10,896 bases of DNA from Alphaproteobacteria bacterium (GTDB lineage: Bacteria; Pseudomonadota; Alphaproteobacteria; Rhizobiales; Aestuariivirgaceae): the NCBI GenBank assembly GCA_026400595.1, contig JAPLOT010000539.1, positions 1-10,896 of the forward strand. Direction: 5' to 3'. A program made the translations under genes and the position numbers. The notes below the pieces were generated by a model. The model was given only the letters and a program-made list of their open reading frames with translations. It did no database searches and was not told the origin of the DNA. Positions 1 through 6,818 of this stretch are shown piece after piece (position 1 is the stretch's first letter; each line of letters starts with the position of its first letter).

Positions 1-1219
1 AGAGGATCACCTGGTCCGTGCCCGCGGCAAGGAGGTATTCAGCGGACATGAGCAGATCCTGGATGGTCGCGGCAAGGCCGCGCTTCAGCAGCGATCGCGC
101 GATGATCAGTCGCTGGATCTCGCTGGTGCCTTCCCAGATGCGGTCCACGCGCAGTTCCCGGTAGAAACGCTCGGCCACATTCTCGCGCATGTAGCCGCGG
201 CCGCCGAAGATCTGCACCGCGCGGTCGGCCACACGGCCAGCGGCTTCGGAGGCCAGGAGCTTGGCGATGGAGCAGCGGGCGTGCAGCGACTTCACATCCT
301 CGCCGCGATCATGCGCCGCTGCAGCCTCGTAGGTGACCAGGCGTGCGGCCTGCAGGTCGACGACGGAATCGGCCAGCATGCCCTGGATGAACTGGTAGTT
401 GGCGATCGGCTCGCCCGAGACCACGCGCGTCTTGGCGAACCCGGTCGCCTCCTCGATCAGCCGCTCCATGGCGCCGCAGCAGCGCGCGGCGATCATCAGC
501 CGCTCGCGGCGGAACCAGGCATGGGTGAATCCCATGCCGTCGCCCTCGTCACCGATGCGGTCGCGCAGCGGCACGCGGACGTCCTTGAAGGTGAGGATCG
601 GATGATGGTGGTCGTAGTTGTGCGTATAGGCGGGGCTGCGCTTGATGCTGATGCCCGGTGCATCGGCCGGGCAGAAGAAGAGGCAGTGATCGCCGCTCTC
701 GAGCTTGGCCTGGACGACGATGGTATTGGCATGATTGTGGCTGGTTACGTGCCACTTCTCGCCGTTGATCACGTAATGGTCGCCATCGCGCAGGGCGGTT
801 GCCTCGATCGCGGCGGGATCAGACCCAGCGTTCTCTTCGGTTATGGCGTAGCACAGGTGGATGTCGCCCGTCGTCAGCGGCATCACGTAGCGCGCCACCT
901 GGTCGTCGTTGCAGGCCTCGAACATCCAGTTCTGCGCTTCGGCATAGCACCATCCAAGCGCATTGGTGACGCTGCCGATCGACTCGGTCGCCGCAACCTG
1001 CGCCAGCACGGAAAGACCGGGTCCGCCCCGGTCGCGGGGCACGTCCATGCGCGACAGGCCCAGCGCGATCGCCATGCGCTCATGCTTCTTCCGAAGCTCG
1101 TCGGAGATGCGGCCGCCGTTCATCTCGGCCTCGACCTCCAGCGGACGAAGCTCGCTGTCGACGAACGACTTGACCTTGTCGCGGAAGGCGCGTGCATCGG
1201 GGGGCAGTTCGAAATTCAT
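1..1219 (-). CDS. Acyl-CoA dehydrogenase family protein (3' end beyond window)
   Basis: Flavin enzyme expected to catalyse alpha,beta-dehydrogenation of an acyl-CoA thioester, passing electrons to ETF; cytoplasmic. I translated 406 codons from the ATG at 1219 with no stop before the left edge. The N-terminal helical domain is about residues 1-120. The FAD/substrate motif TEENAGSD is at 127-134, followed by INGEKWHVTS. The C-terminal helical domain has FGGRGYMRE and then RIWEGTSEIQR, whose WEGT glutamate, Glu363, is in the usual catalytic-base position. Family members usually end soon after the IIARSLLKRG segment; here at least 20 further codons follow, so the true end should be close. A GGAG at 1226-1229 lies 6 bases before the ATG, inside the end of the cyclase gene, which ends 3 bases upstream, so the two are probably co-transcribed. 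The acyl chain used cannot be told from sequence. Confidence 0.93.
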   Translation of the reverse strand, partial: MNFELPPDARAFRDKVKSFVDSELRPLEVEAEMNGGRISDELRKKHERMAIALGLSRMDVPRDRGGPGLSVLAQVAATESIGSVTNALGWCYAEAQNWMFEACNDDQVARYVMPLTTGDIHLCYAITEENAGSDPAAIEATALRDGDHYVINGEKWHVTSHNHANTIVVQAKLESGDHCLFFCPADAPGISIKRSPAYTHNYDHHHPILTFKDVRVPLRDRIGDEGDGMGFTHAWFRRERLMIAARCCGAMERLIEEATGFAKTRVVSGEPIANYQFIQGMLADSVVDLQAARLVTYEAAAAHDRGEDVKSLHARCSIAKLLASEAAGRVADRAVQIFGGRGYMRENVAERFYRELRVDRIWEGTSEIQRLIIARSLLKRGLAATIQDLLMSAEYLLAAGTDQVIL

Positions 1220-1222
1220 GGG

Positions 1223-3073
1223 TTACTCCGACAGGGACTTGAGAATGGCGGCATATCGCGGATGGTCGCGCAGGACATCGAGATCGGAATCGTTCAGCAT
1301 GTATTCCTTGAGAGATGTGACCGAACGCGGCCCCAGCGCCTGCGCCAGCCGGTCAAGCGCAAGTTCCACTTCGCCGAGAATGGCGAAGGCGCAAGCCAGA
1401 TTGTAGTGCATGTAGTGATCATCGGGCTCGATGATCACGGCGCGTTCGGCCCAGTCCTTGGTCCGGTCCGTCTCGCCCAACACGGCAAGGAGTCCGGCCC
1501 CGAAGGCCAGCGCATCGGCATCGTCCGGCCGCGCGGCGACGGCCTTCTCGGCCCGCGCCAGCGCGGCAAGGGCGGCGGCCTGCGCGTCTTCCATGCGATT
1601 CAGCGACTGGTAGCACATGGACTGCAGGCCAAGCGCCCGGAAGTCGTCATTCTTCAGTTCGGCAGCCTTGCCGAAGAGGTCGGCAGCCTGCTCGTAGCGG
1701 CCGCGGTTCAGGCAGTTCCGGCCATAGAACAGATAGGCTTCGAAGAGATCCGGCTTGAGGCCGATGGCGGTGATGAAGCAGCTTTCGGCCTCTTCGTATC
1801 GTCCGGCCGTGTAGAGCGCCAGGCCCTTGGAGGCATGGGCCTCGGCCAGTTGCGGATTGAGCGCAAGGGCCTTGGCGCTCTGCTCCATGATGTCGTCGAC
1901 CGAGATGCTGCTGTCGCCCGCATCGAGCAGATGCGAATTGCAGTCGGCGATGCCGGCATGGGCCTCCGCATAGCCTGGGTCGAGGTCGCGCGCCTTCTCG
2001 AAGATGTGCTTGGCGATGCGCAGGTAGCGCTTGGTGTGGCCGCGGTGGAAGAAGCCGCGCGCCATGAGATAGTAGCGATAGGCCTCCGGCGTGCCGCGCA
2101 CCTTTTGGGTGAGCGTGGCGGCCTCGGAGGGCAGCATGCGGATCCGCAGGGCCGCCACGATGCTGCGCGAGATATCATCCTGCAGCGCGAAGATGTCCTT
2201 CATGTCGCGGTCGTAGCGTTCGGCCCAGACATGGCCGTTGGTACGGCCGTCGATGAGCTGCGCGGTGATTCGGACCCGGTCGCCCGACCTGCGGATGCTG
2301 CCTTCGAGCACGTATTGCACGCCAAGCCGGGTGGCCACGAGATCGATGTCGACGTGCTGGCCCTTGAAGGTGAAGGCTGTGTTGCGCGACACCACGAAGA
2401 GCGACGAGATCTTGGACAGGTCGGTGATGATGTCCTCGGTAATGCCGTCGCTGAAGTATTCCTGCTCCGGATCGCCGCTCATGTTCGCGAAGGGCAGGAC
2501 GACGATCGAGGCTTCGTGTCCTTCGCCACTCTTGCGCCTTGCGCCCTGCGCGCCGCCGGCATTCGGCCGCAGGCGGTAGACCTGCACGGCCCCGGAGATA
2601 TTGCGCAGGCGCTGCTTTCCGAGATCCTCGAAGTTATAGCTCAGGTGCCGGTTCACATGCTGGTAGACAGTCTCGGAAATGCACACGCCGCCGGGTTCCG
2701 AAAGGGCCTGCAGGCGTGCCGCCACGTTCACGCCATCGCCGTAGACATCGTTCTGATCGGCGATCACGTCGGACAGATTGATGCCGACCCGCATGCGCAT
2801 TTGCAGCGCTTCGGGGACCTCGGCATTCCGTTGATCCGCGGCCGCCTGGACATCGACTGCGAAATGCACGGCGTTCACGACGCTGGCAAACTCCGCCAGG
2901 AAGCCGTCGCCCATCTGCTTGATGAGGCGCCCGCCGTGGCGGTCCAGCAGCGGCGCGACAAAGAGATCGTGCCGTGTCTTCAGCTCGCCCAGCGTTCCGT
3001 CTTCGTCAAAGCCCATCAGCCGGGAATAGCCGGCGACGTCGGCGGACAGAACAGTTGTCAGGCGCCGTTCCAC
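1223..3073 (-). CDS. Class III adenylate cyclase with TolB/FlgO-like and TPR domains
   Basis: Predicted cytosolic enzyme making cAMP from ATP. Numbered from the GTG at 3073 (616 aa), the cyclase domain covers about 1-168. It keeps the whole class III set: metal aspartates Asp12 (SADVAGYS) and Asp56 (KQMGDGF), the adenine-selecting pair Lys52/Asp109, and the transition-state pair Asn116/Arg120 (DGVNVAARL). A TolB/FlgO-like domain (about 188-310, starting SIVVLPFANMSGD, later VLEGSIRRSGDRVRITAQL) is followed by TPR repeats to the end, probably for protein contacts or sensing. I see no membrane segment. The GTG start is chosen because AAGGAG at 3083-3088 lies 9 bases upstream and because homologues usually begin with MERRL. 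An in-frame GTG at 3142 would add 23 residues (639 aa) of no family likeness. Cyclases of this architecture are multi-copy in rhizobia. The effector and target are unknown. Confidence 0.93.
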   Translation of the reverse strand: MERRLTTVLSADVAGYSRLMGFDEDGTLGELKTRHDLFVAPLLDRHGGRLIKQMGDGFLAEFASVVNAVHFAVDVQAAADQRNAEVPEALQMRMRVGINLSDVIADQNDVYGDGVNVAARLQALSEPGGVCISETVYQHVNRHLSYNFEDLGKQRLRNISGAVQVYRLRPNAGGAQGARRKSGEGHEASIVVLPFANMSGDPEQEYFSDGITEDIITDLSKISSLFVVSRNTAFTFKGQHVDIDLVATRLGVQYVLEGSIRRSGDRVRITAQLIDGRTNGHVWAERYDRDMKDIFALQDDISRSIVAALRIRMLPSEAATLTQKVRGTPEAYRYYLMARGFFHRGHTKRYLRIAKHIFEKARDLDPGYAEAHAGIADCNSHLLDAGDSSISVDDIMEQSAKALALNPQLAEAHASKGLALYTAGRYEEAESCFITAIGLKPDLFEAYLFYGRNCLNRGRYEQAADLFGKAAELKNDDFRALGLQSMCYQSLNRMEDAQAAALAALARAEKAVAARPDDADALAFGAGLLAVLGETDRTKDWAERAVIIEPDDHYMHYNLACAFAILGEVELALDRLAQALGPRSVTSLKEYMLNDSDLDVLRDHPRYAAILKSLSE

Positions 3074-3082
3074 TCCATGAAT

Positions 3083-3088
3083 CTCCTT
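3083..3088 (-). promoter_or_regulatory. Ribosome binding site deciding the cyclase start
   Basis: AAGGAG on the minus strand, 9 bases before the GTG at 3071-3073. It supports the shorter 616-residue cyclase. The competing upstream GTG at 3142 has a GGAGGT at a longer distance (about 11 bases) and so is less favoured. An ATG at 3076-3078 is out of frame with the cyclase. Confidence 0.6.
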
Positions 3089-3100
3089 GAGAAGTGACCT

Positions 3101-3129
3101 AGAATAGGCTCCGCTTGAGACCTTAGCAA
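3101..3129 (-). promoter_or_regulatory. Candidate sigma-70-type promoter for the cyclase-acyl-CoA dehydrogenase unit
   Basis: On the minus strand TTGCTA (3124-3129) and TATTCT (3101-3106) are separated by 17 bases. Each matches the sigma-70 consensus at four of six positions. Transcription would start near 3094, giving a leader of about 20 bases that contains the AAGGAG site, which fits the GTG start at 3073 and would exclude the GTG at 3142. Assigned by eye only. Confidence 0.4.
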
Positions 3130-3172
3130 TTTGATTCGGCACCGGATTCCCTTACCTCCGGGTGCGTCGCGC

Positions 3173-3201
3173 TTGACACCTGCGAGACCGCGGAGGAGAC
3201 T
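3173..3201 (+). promoter_or_regulatory. Candidate promoter of the six-gene operon
   Basis: A perfect TTGACA -35 hexamer (3173-3178; CTTGAC from 3172, as favoured in rhizobia) is followed after 17 bases by GAGACT (3196-3201). The -10 is weak (three of six), but it keeps the important A at position 2 and T at position 6. Transcription would begin near 3208, at the edge of the inverted repeat 3209-3225. The weak -10 suggests that an activator may be needed; that is inference. Confidence 0.35.
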
Positions 3202-3208
3202 CGTCATA

Positions 3209-3225
3209 GGCCGCGCAGTGCGGCC
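3209..3225. repeat. Inverted repeat (possible operator or leader hairpin)
   Basis: GGCCGC (3209-3214) and GCGGCC (3220-3225) are perfect inverted copies around the 5-base spacer GCAGT. The repeat ends 18 bases before the ATG of the FAD-subunit gene and begins about where the candidate promoter would start transcription. It could be a repressor site or a 5' mRNA stem. Six-base GC-rich arms also occur by chance, so support is modest. Confidence 0.35.
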
Positions 3226-3243
3226 AGCAATTTGGTCCTGCCG

Positions 3244-4083
3244 ATGTCATTTGCCCAGCCCCGTAGCCTGGAGGAGGCCGTATCGCTGTTGTCTGGCGGT
3301 GCCGCCACGCTTCTCGCCGGCGGAACAGATCTTTATCCAGCCCATGTCGGGAAGCCCTTGCCCCGGCACGTCGTATCGCTCGGGCGAGTGACCGAGCTGC
3401 GCGGGATCAGCCGGCAAGGCGCAGGCTTCCGCCTCGGCGGCGCCACGACCTGGAGCGAGATCGCCGCGGCCAGCCTCCCGCCCGCCTTCGACGCGCTCCG
3501 CCAGGCCGCGCGCGAAGTCGGATCGATCCAGATCCAGAACCGTGGCACCATTGCCGGCAATCTCTGCAATGCCTCGCCCGCGGCCGACGGCGTACCGCCG
3601 CTGCTGGCGCTCGATGCCGCAGTCGAACTGGCCTCGGCAAATGGAACGCGCCAGTTGCCCCTGTCGGAGTTCATCACCGGCTACCGGCGCACCGCCCGGC
3701 AACCAGACGAGATTCTTTCGGCCGTCATCGTCCCGCCCTCTGCCGGCCGTTCGGCCTTCGTCAAGCTGGGCGCGCGGCGCTACCTGGTGATCTCCATCGT
3801 GATGGCTGCGGCTTGCGTGGAGATGGCTCCGGATGGGTCGATCGGTTCGGTGCGCGTTGCCATCGGTGCCGCCTCGCCGGTGGCGCAACGCCTGCCGCAG
3901 CTTGAACGCGAGCTTGCCGGACTTGCCGCCGGCATACGGCCGTCCTCACGTGTCGCGACCCGGCATGTCGAGTCGCTCAGGCCTATCGACGACGTGCGTG
4001 CCGAGGCCTGGTACCGGCGCGATGCGGCAATCCATGTCCTGGGTGCGGCTCTGGACCGGGCCGCGGGATTCGAATCCTCATGA
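3244..4083 (+). CDS. FAD-binding subunit of a molybdenum hydroxylase (xanthine dehydrogenase family, CoxM type)
   Basis: Electron-exit subunit of a cytoplasmic molybdenum hydroxylase: it receives electrons from the [2Fe-2S] clusters of the partner encoded next and passes them through FAD to an acceptor. At 279 residues it has the usual medium-subunit length. The FAD-binding domain (about 1-165) shows AGGTDLYPAHVGK (25-37) and NRGTIAGNLCNASPAADGVP (99-118), the two FAD-contacting loops of the family. A C-terminal CO_deh_flav_C-type domain follows (about 172-275, opening KLGARRYLVISIV). The ATG at 3244 is preferred. An in-frame TTG at 3232 would add four residues, and neither start has a clear Shine-Dalgarno site. 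The stop overlaps the next ATG by 4 bases (ATGA), so translation is probably coupled. This is the first gene of the operon. Confidence 0.9.
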   Translation: MSFAQPRSLEEAVSLLSGGAATLLAGGTDLYPAHVGKPLPRHVVSLGRVTELRGISRQGAGFRLGGATTWSEIAAASLPPAFDALRQAAREVGSIQIQNRGTIAGNLCNASPAADGVPPLLALDAAVELASANGTRQLPLSEFITGYRRTARQPDEILSAVIVPPSAGRSAFVKLGARRYLVISIVMAAACVEMAPDGSIGSVRVAIGAASPVAQRLPQLERELAGLAAGIRPSSRVATRHVESLRPIDDVRAEAWYRRDAAIHVLGAALDRAAGFESS

Positions 4084-6818
4084 GCGGCGTTTCCTTTCGG
4101 TTGAATGGCAGGAACGTCATCAGTGCATCGCCGGCGGTTACCCGGCTCAGCAATGTGCTGCGCGACGAGTTTCGCGCCACCGGCACCAAGTCGGGCTGCG
4201 ACGCCGGCGACTGCGGGGCCTGCACGGTGCAGATCGATGGCGAGCTCGCCTGCGCCTGCCTCGTTCCGGTTGCGGAGGCCGAGGGCAGGTCCGTTGTGAC
4301 GGTCGAGGGACTGGCATCGAACACCTCTACGGGGCAGGCACTGCAGGACTCGTTCCTCGCGCAGGGCGCCGCCCAGTGCGGCATCTGCACGCCGGGCATG
4401 CTGGTCGCGGCAGCCTATCTTCTCGATCATGAGACGGCGCCATCGCGCGCGCGCATTGCCGATGCACTGTCCGGCGTCCTCTGCCGCTGCACGGGCTATT
4501 CCAAGATCGTCGATGCGATTGTGGGCGTGGCCAGCGCACCGTGCAATGTCGCCACGCCGAAGGCAGGCAAGGCGGTGGGCGCGCGCATCGCGCGGCTCGA
4601 TGGGCATCCCAAGGTGTCGGGGCGGGAGGCCTATGGCGCCGACGCCATTCCGCCGGACGCACTCTTTGTTCGGGCCATCCGTTCGCCCTACCACCGCGCC
4701 GGCTTCAGCTTCGGTGACCTTGACGCCTTCATGGCCGCCAATCCCAGCATCATCCGTGTGCTGACGGCTGCGGACATACCCGGCCGCAACATCTTCGGCG
4801 TTATTCCGCCCTTCGCCGATCAACCGGTCTTCGCCACCGGCGAGACGCGCTTCCGCGGGGAGGCCGTGGCGGCCATCGTCGGCGAACGCAGCGTCATCCC
4901 GGACTTCGACGAGGGCAGCTTTCCGATCGTCTGGACCGAAAGGCCGGCGGTCCTCACCCCGGAGCAGGCGGAAGATCCCTCGGCTGCGCTGATCCACGAG
5001 AACCGCCCCGGCAACATCCTGGTGCGCGGCCGTGTGATCCGCGGCGATACGGATACAGCCATCGCAGCGGCCGCAGCGATGGTGGAAGGCGAGTTCTCGA
5101 CCGGGTTCGTCGAACACGCCTATATCGAACCCGAGGCGGGCTGGGCCCGGCGCGTGAAGGACCGCATCGAAGTGACCGTCTCGACGCAATCGCCCTACCT
5201 GGACCGCGACGACGTCGCCGCCATTCTCGGAATCGAGCCTGATGCCGTGAGGATCATTCCCTCCGGCTGCGGCGGCGGCTTCGGCTCTAAGCTGGATCTC
5301 TCGGTGCAGCCCTTCGTCGCGCTCGCGGCCTGGCTTCTCGGACGCCCGGCGGCCATGGTCTATACGCGGCCGGAATCCATCGCCTCGACCACCAAGCGCC
5401 ATCCCGCCCGCATGCGCTCGCGCATGGCTGCGGACGCTGACGGCAGGCTTCTGGCAATGGAGTTCGATGGCACCTTCAATACGGGCGCCTATGCGTCATG
5501 GGGCCCGACCGTCGCCAACCGCGTGCCGGTTCACGCGTCGGGTCCCTATGTCGTTCCCAACTACCGCGCCGAGAGCCGCGCGGTTCTGACGAATTGCGTG
5601 CCTGCCGGCGCCTTCCGTGGATTCGGTGTGCCGCAGACCGTCATTGCCCAGGAGCAGATGCTGGACATGCTGGCACTCAAGCTGGGTCTCGACCCGCTGG
5701 ACTTCCGCATCGCCAATGCGCTCACCGATACGACACCGACCGTCACCGGCCAGGTCATGGGTGACGGCGTCGGCATCCGTACCTGCTTCGAGGCGCTGGT
5801 ATCGCATTGGCAGCGGGCGCGCCGCGAAGCGGTGGCCTTCAACCAGGGCCAGGGGCGCAAGCGCCGCGGCGCAGGCGTCGCGGGCATGTTCTATGGATGC
5901 GGCAATACCTCGCTGCCCAATCCCTCCACCATTCGCATCGGCCTGAAGCCGGATGGCCGCATCGCGCTGCACCAGGGTGCGGTGGACATCGGCCAGGGTT
6001 CCAACACCGTCATCGCACAGATCGCCGCCGATGCGCTGGGCCTGCCGCTCGCCTGCTTCGATCTGGTCGCGCCCGACACCGATCTCACGCCCGACTGCGG
6101 CAAGACATCCGCATCGCGCCAGACCTTTGTCACCGGAAAGGCGGCTGAGCTCGCGGGGCGTGCGCTCCGCCGCGCGATGCTGCGCCTCGGCAATGCCGGC
6201 GACGATGCCAAGCTCGACATCGCCGATGGCCGGCTCATCGTGATCGAGGATGCGGTGGTTCGCGCACTCATCCTCGAACGGCAGACGCGCGACGCGCATG
6301 GCTATGTGCTCTGCGCGGAAGAGAGCTTCGACCCGCCGACCGCACCCCTCGATGCGGACGGGCAGGGCATTCCCTACGCCGTCTATGGCTATGGCGCTCA
6401 CCTTGCCGAGGTGGAGGTCGATCTCGATCTCGGCACCGTGAAGGTCCTCAAGATCACGGCAGCACATGACGTCGGCCGCGCCATCAATCCTGTCCTGGTC
6501 GAAGGTCAGATCGAGGGTGGCGTCGCCCAGGGCATTGGCATGGCGCTGATGGAAGAGTTCACGCCCGGACGCGGCGAGAACCTGCATGACTATCTCATTC
6601 CCACCATCGGCGACGTGCCGCCCATCGAGTCCATCCTCATCGAATGCGCCTCGGCCGTCGGCCCCTTCGGCGCCAAAGGGATTGGCGAGCAGGCCTTGAT
6701 CCCGACCGCCCCGGCCATCCTCAATGCCATCCATCATGCCACCGGCGCACGCATCACCCGCACGCCGGCCACACCGGATCGCGTACGGGCCGCCATCACG
6801 GCGATGGAGCGCCCATGA
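4080..6818 (+). CDS. Fused [2Fe-2S]/molybdopterin subunit of a xanthine dehydrogenase-family hydroxylase
   Basis: Catalytic subunit that should hydroxylate a carbon next to a ring nitrogen (or oxidise an aldehyde) using water. The 912-residue chain joins two proteins that are often separate. The CoxS-like part (about 1-155) has the plant-type cluster Cys40/45/48/60 (GCDAGDCGACTV) and the second cluster Cys100/103 (QCGICTPGM) and Cys135/137 (CRCTGY). After a linker rich in Ala, Pro and Lys (about 150-170) comes the CoxL-like part: hammerhead domain from about 175, GGGFGSK (398-404), AFRGFGVPQ (511-519), GQGSN, and the catalytic Glu870 in GAKGIGEQAL. AFRGFG places it with xanthine dehydrogenase/aldehyde oxidase types; the AYxCSFR loop of CO dehydrogenase is absent. 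The substrate-binding Glu that follows GGK in bovine xanthine oxidase (Glu802) is Leu405 here, arguing against xanthine. Nicotinate or a similar N-heterocycle is inferred from the next gene. Confidence 0.92.
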   Translation: MSGVSFRLNGRNVISASPAVTRLSNVLRDEFRATGTKSGCDAGDCGACTVQIDGELACACLVPVAEAEGRSVVTVEGLASNTSTGQALQDSFLAQGAAQCGICTPGMLVAAAYLLDHETAPSRARIADALSGVLCRCTGYSKIVDAIVGVASAPCNVATPKAGKAVGARIARLDGHPKVSGREAYGADAIPPDALFVRAIRSPYHRAGFSFGDLDAFMAANPSIIRVLTAADIPGRNIFGVIPPFADQPVFATGETRFRGEAVAAIVGERSVIPDFDEGSFPIVWTERPAVLTPEQAEDPSAALIHENRPGNILVRGRVIRGDTDTAIAAAAAMVEGEFSTGFVEHAYIEPEAGWARRVKDRIEVTVSTQSPYLDRDDVAAILGIEPDAVRIIPSGCGGGFGSKLDLSVQPFVALAAWLLGRPAAMVYTRPESIASTTKRHPARMRSRMAADADGRLLAMEFDGTFNTGAYASWGPTVANRVPVHASGPYVVPNYRAESRAVLTNCVPAGAFRGFGVPQTVIAQEQMLDMLALKLGLDPLDFRIANALTDTTPTVTGQVMGDGVGIRTCFEALVSHWQRARREAVAFNQGQGRKRRGAGVAGMFYGCGNTSLPNPSTIRIGLKPDGRIALHQGAVDIGQGSNTVIAQIAADALGLPLACFDLVAPDTDLTPDCGKTSASRQTFVTGKAAELAGRALRRAMLRLGNAGDDAKLDIADGRLIVIEDAVVRALILERQTRDAHGYVLCAEESFDPPTAPLDADGQGIPYAVYGYGAHLAEVEVDLDLGTVKVLKITAAHDVGRAINPVLVEGQIEGGVAQGIGMALMEEFTPGRGENLHDYLIPTIGDVPPIESILIECASAVGPFGAKGIGEQALIPTAPAILNAIHHATGARITRTPATPDRVRAAITAMERP

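Larger units (their letters stand above)
3074..3243. other. Divergent intergenic region
   Basis: This 170-base stretch separates the minus-strand cyclase unit from the plus-strand heterocycle operon and is the only non-coding gap of any size in the window. It contains one candidate promoter in each direction and a perfect 6+6 base inverted repeat just before the operon. No gene for a regulator lies in the window, so the controlling protein, if any, is encoded elsewhere. Part of the gap (3074-3142) would be coding if the longer cyclase start were used. Confidence 0.8.

Noticed and set aside
281..3097. A 938-codon plus-strand open frame antisense to the acyl-CoA dehydrogenase and cyclase genes
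   Set aside because: It lies exactly codon-in-register with both minus-strand genes, which share one frame. In that register antisense stops arise only from TTA, CTA and TCA sense codons, which are rare in GC-rich genes. The protein shows no domain, while the sense frames show clear ones.
3133..3149. Direct repeat GATTC at 3133-3137 and 3145-3149
   Set aside because: Only five bases, 12 bases apart; too short to call a binding site without conservation data.
3780..5402. A 540-codon minus-strand open frame
   Set aside because: It is in-register antisense to the fused hydroxylase gene and also crosses the FAD-subunit gene. Its composition is Arg/Asp/Ala-rich without motifs, a byproduct of GC-rich codon use.
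5496..6737. A 413-codon minus-strand open frame
   Set aside because: It is in-register antisense to the same hydroxylase gene and has no recognisable domain or ribosome site.
6644..6814. In-frame N-terminal extension of the reductase inside the hydroxylase gene
   Set aside because: The extension would overlap the last 58 codons of the hydroxylase and reads as low-complexity Arg/His-rich sequence. The ATG at 6815 has a GGAG 5 bases upstream and the usual ATGA coupling.
4080..6818. Carbon monoxide dehydrogenase (CoxL)
   Set aside because: The AYxCSFR active-site loop of CO dehydrogenase is missing; the equivalent stretch is AFRGFG, as in xanthine dehydrogenase and aldehyde oxidase types.
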